Position numbers and translations under genes: made by a program. From Emiliania huxleyi CCMP1516 (taxonomy: Eukaryota; Haptophyta; Isochrysidales; Noelaerhabdaceae), in the NCBI RefSeq assembly GCF_000372725.1, contig NW_005198244.1, positions 1,615,841 to 1,679,840 of the forward strand: 64,000 bases of DNA, given 5' to 3'. The notes under the pieces were generated by a model. It did not search any database, had not been told where the DNA came from, and saw nothing but the letters and a program-made list of their open reading frames with translations. Below, one piece after another: positions 63,521 through 64,000 of this stretch (its first letter is position 1; every line of letters begins with the position of its first letter).

Positions 63521-64000
63521 TCACGTGTATTCCCACTCAGCGGTGCAAGTGGTGAAGACGTAGTCGACGCCGTTCAGCCGCGCGATGCCTACTCGCCACG
63601 TGCCGCCGTGAAGAGGCGCCGTGAAGAGACGCCGCCCCTCCCCCCCCCCCCCCCGGCCGCGGCGCGCCGGAGCGCAGCTTGGCGATCCACTTGTTGCGAT
63701 TGCGGCGGACGGACTCGTACTGCGCGAGAACGATGTTGTCGTACGTCCGCTCGTCGCCCGACCCGTCCGAGTCGTCGTCCGAGTTGAGCTCCTCGTCCTC
63801 GCCTGGTGGAGCCGCGCGCTGTCGCCACGGTGTGCTGCGGAAGTGACAGCCCGTCCATAGGGCCAGGGGCGATCGGAGGCGAGAAGAGGGGAGGGCGCGG
63901 GCATGGCATCTCATCGCGCGAACCCGTCCCGCCCGCGGCCGGCGGCTCGCCCCGCCGCCGCTTGCGCCGGTCTGCGAGCGGATCGTCGTCGTCGTCGTCG
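63521..64000 (-). CDS. TFIIA large (alpha/beta) subunit, C-terminal part
   Basis: The gene enters from the right edge. The last exon, 63588-63521, encodes GIARLNGVDYVFTTCTAEWE before a TGA at 63521. The exon before it ends at 63668 and encodes EDEELNSDDDSDGSGDE and YDNIVLAQYESVRRNRNKWI. The acidic NSDDD run, DNIVLAQYE-V-R-RN-W, and the short beta strand with NG-DY-F are the C-terminal signature of TFIIA alpha/beta (TOA1/GTF2A1), which stabilises TBP on the promoter. The intron 63589-63667 has a GC donor, edge duplication (GCGCGCCGCGGCCG against GCATCGCGCGGCTG), a 14-base homopolymer and two GCGTCTCTTCACGG-type units. Further upstream, an acidic DDDDDDPLADRRKRRRGEPP stretch belongs to the linker; another intron before GEDEELN is likely. 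Confidence 0.88.

Noticed and set aside
1-64000. Bacterial contamination because of high GC and long open frames
   Set aside because: Spliced eukaryotic genes (EEF2, TFIIA, ASCC3, BAP31-like, SelH) span the whole window.

Overview
The window is nuclear DNA from a GC-rich photosynthetic protist. Several things point to a haptophyte (Emiliania/Gephyrocapsa-like) rather than a plant, animal or bacterium. Genes are broken by very short introns, mostly with GC donors. Two factors for plastid cytochrome b6f assembly are present, as is a selenoprotein H with an in-frame UGA. Base composition is strongly GC-rich, with long homopolymer tracts. This is inference; a pelagophyte or dinoflagellate, which also carry introner-type introns and unusual donors, is not excluded.

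Layout. 0-12 kb: the end of a gene entering from the left, a damaged GT31-like glycosyltransferase, a proline-rich ORF, a membrane/LRR protein, a CCB2/CCB4-family b6f assembly factor, a GT17-like glycosyltransferase and an unrecognised two-frame gene. 12.6-20.7 kb: a complete 18-exon ASCC3/SLH1 (RQT helicase) gene. 21-28.4 kb: a decayed repeat-protein fragment, a membrane protein, an unrecognised split gene, a five-exon HAD-IIA phosphatase and a charged hypothetical protein. 28.8-36.6 kb: a gene joining a PX domain to citrate synthase, then a GPR155/LYCHOS-like transporter, both on the minus strand. 36.7-49 kb: gene-poor accessory DNA with inverted and direct repeats, a minisatellite with a 100-base assembly gap, a DoxX-like gene and a BAP31-like gene. 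49.1-56.6 kb: EEF2, CCB1 and selenoprotein H. 57.6-59.6 kb: a DUF4326-like ORF. 60.5-63.2 kb: a ten-exon GH2-type glycosidase. The right edge holds the 3' end of the TFIIA large subunit gene.

The most unusual feature is the intron population. For about 60 introns I could fix both ends by requiring frame and protein-family continuity: roughly 37 start with GC, 23 with GT and 2 apparently with GA. Most are 60-80 bases. In a large share the first 8-20 intron bases are a near copy of the first bases of the next exon, so intron plus exon edge looks like an insertion bounded by a duplicated target. Many share a 3' body containing TTCACGCC...TGTGAACAG (a small inverted repeat). Others are filled with 10-base repeats around CCGAGAT. 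Resolved exon sums for ASCC3 (2310 aa), GH2 (659 aa), EEF2 (849 aa), CCB1 (268 aa), HAD (314 aa) and BAP31-like (178 aa) are all exact multiples of three, which independently supports the splice choices.

Functionally this is a mixed housekeeping neighbourhood with no operon logic: ribosome quality control and translation (ASCC3, EEF2), transcription (TFIIA), thylakoid b6f assembly (CCB1, CCB2/4), carbon metabolism (citrate synthase, HAD, GH2), glycosylation (GT17, GT31), and membrane/ER proteins (GPR155-like, BAP31-like, DoxX-like).
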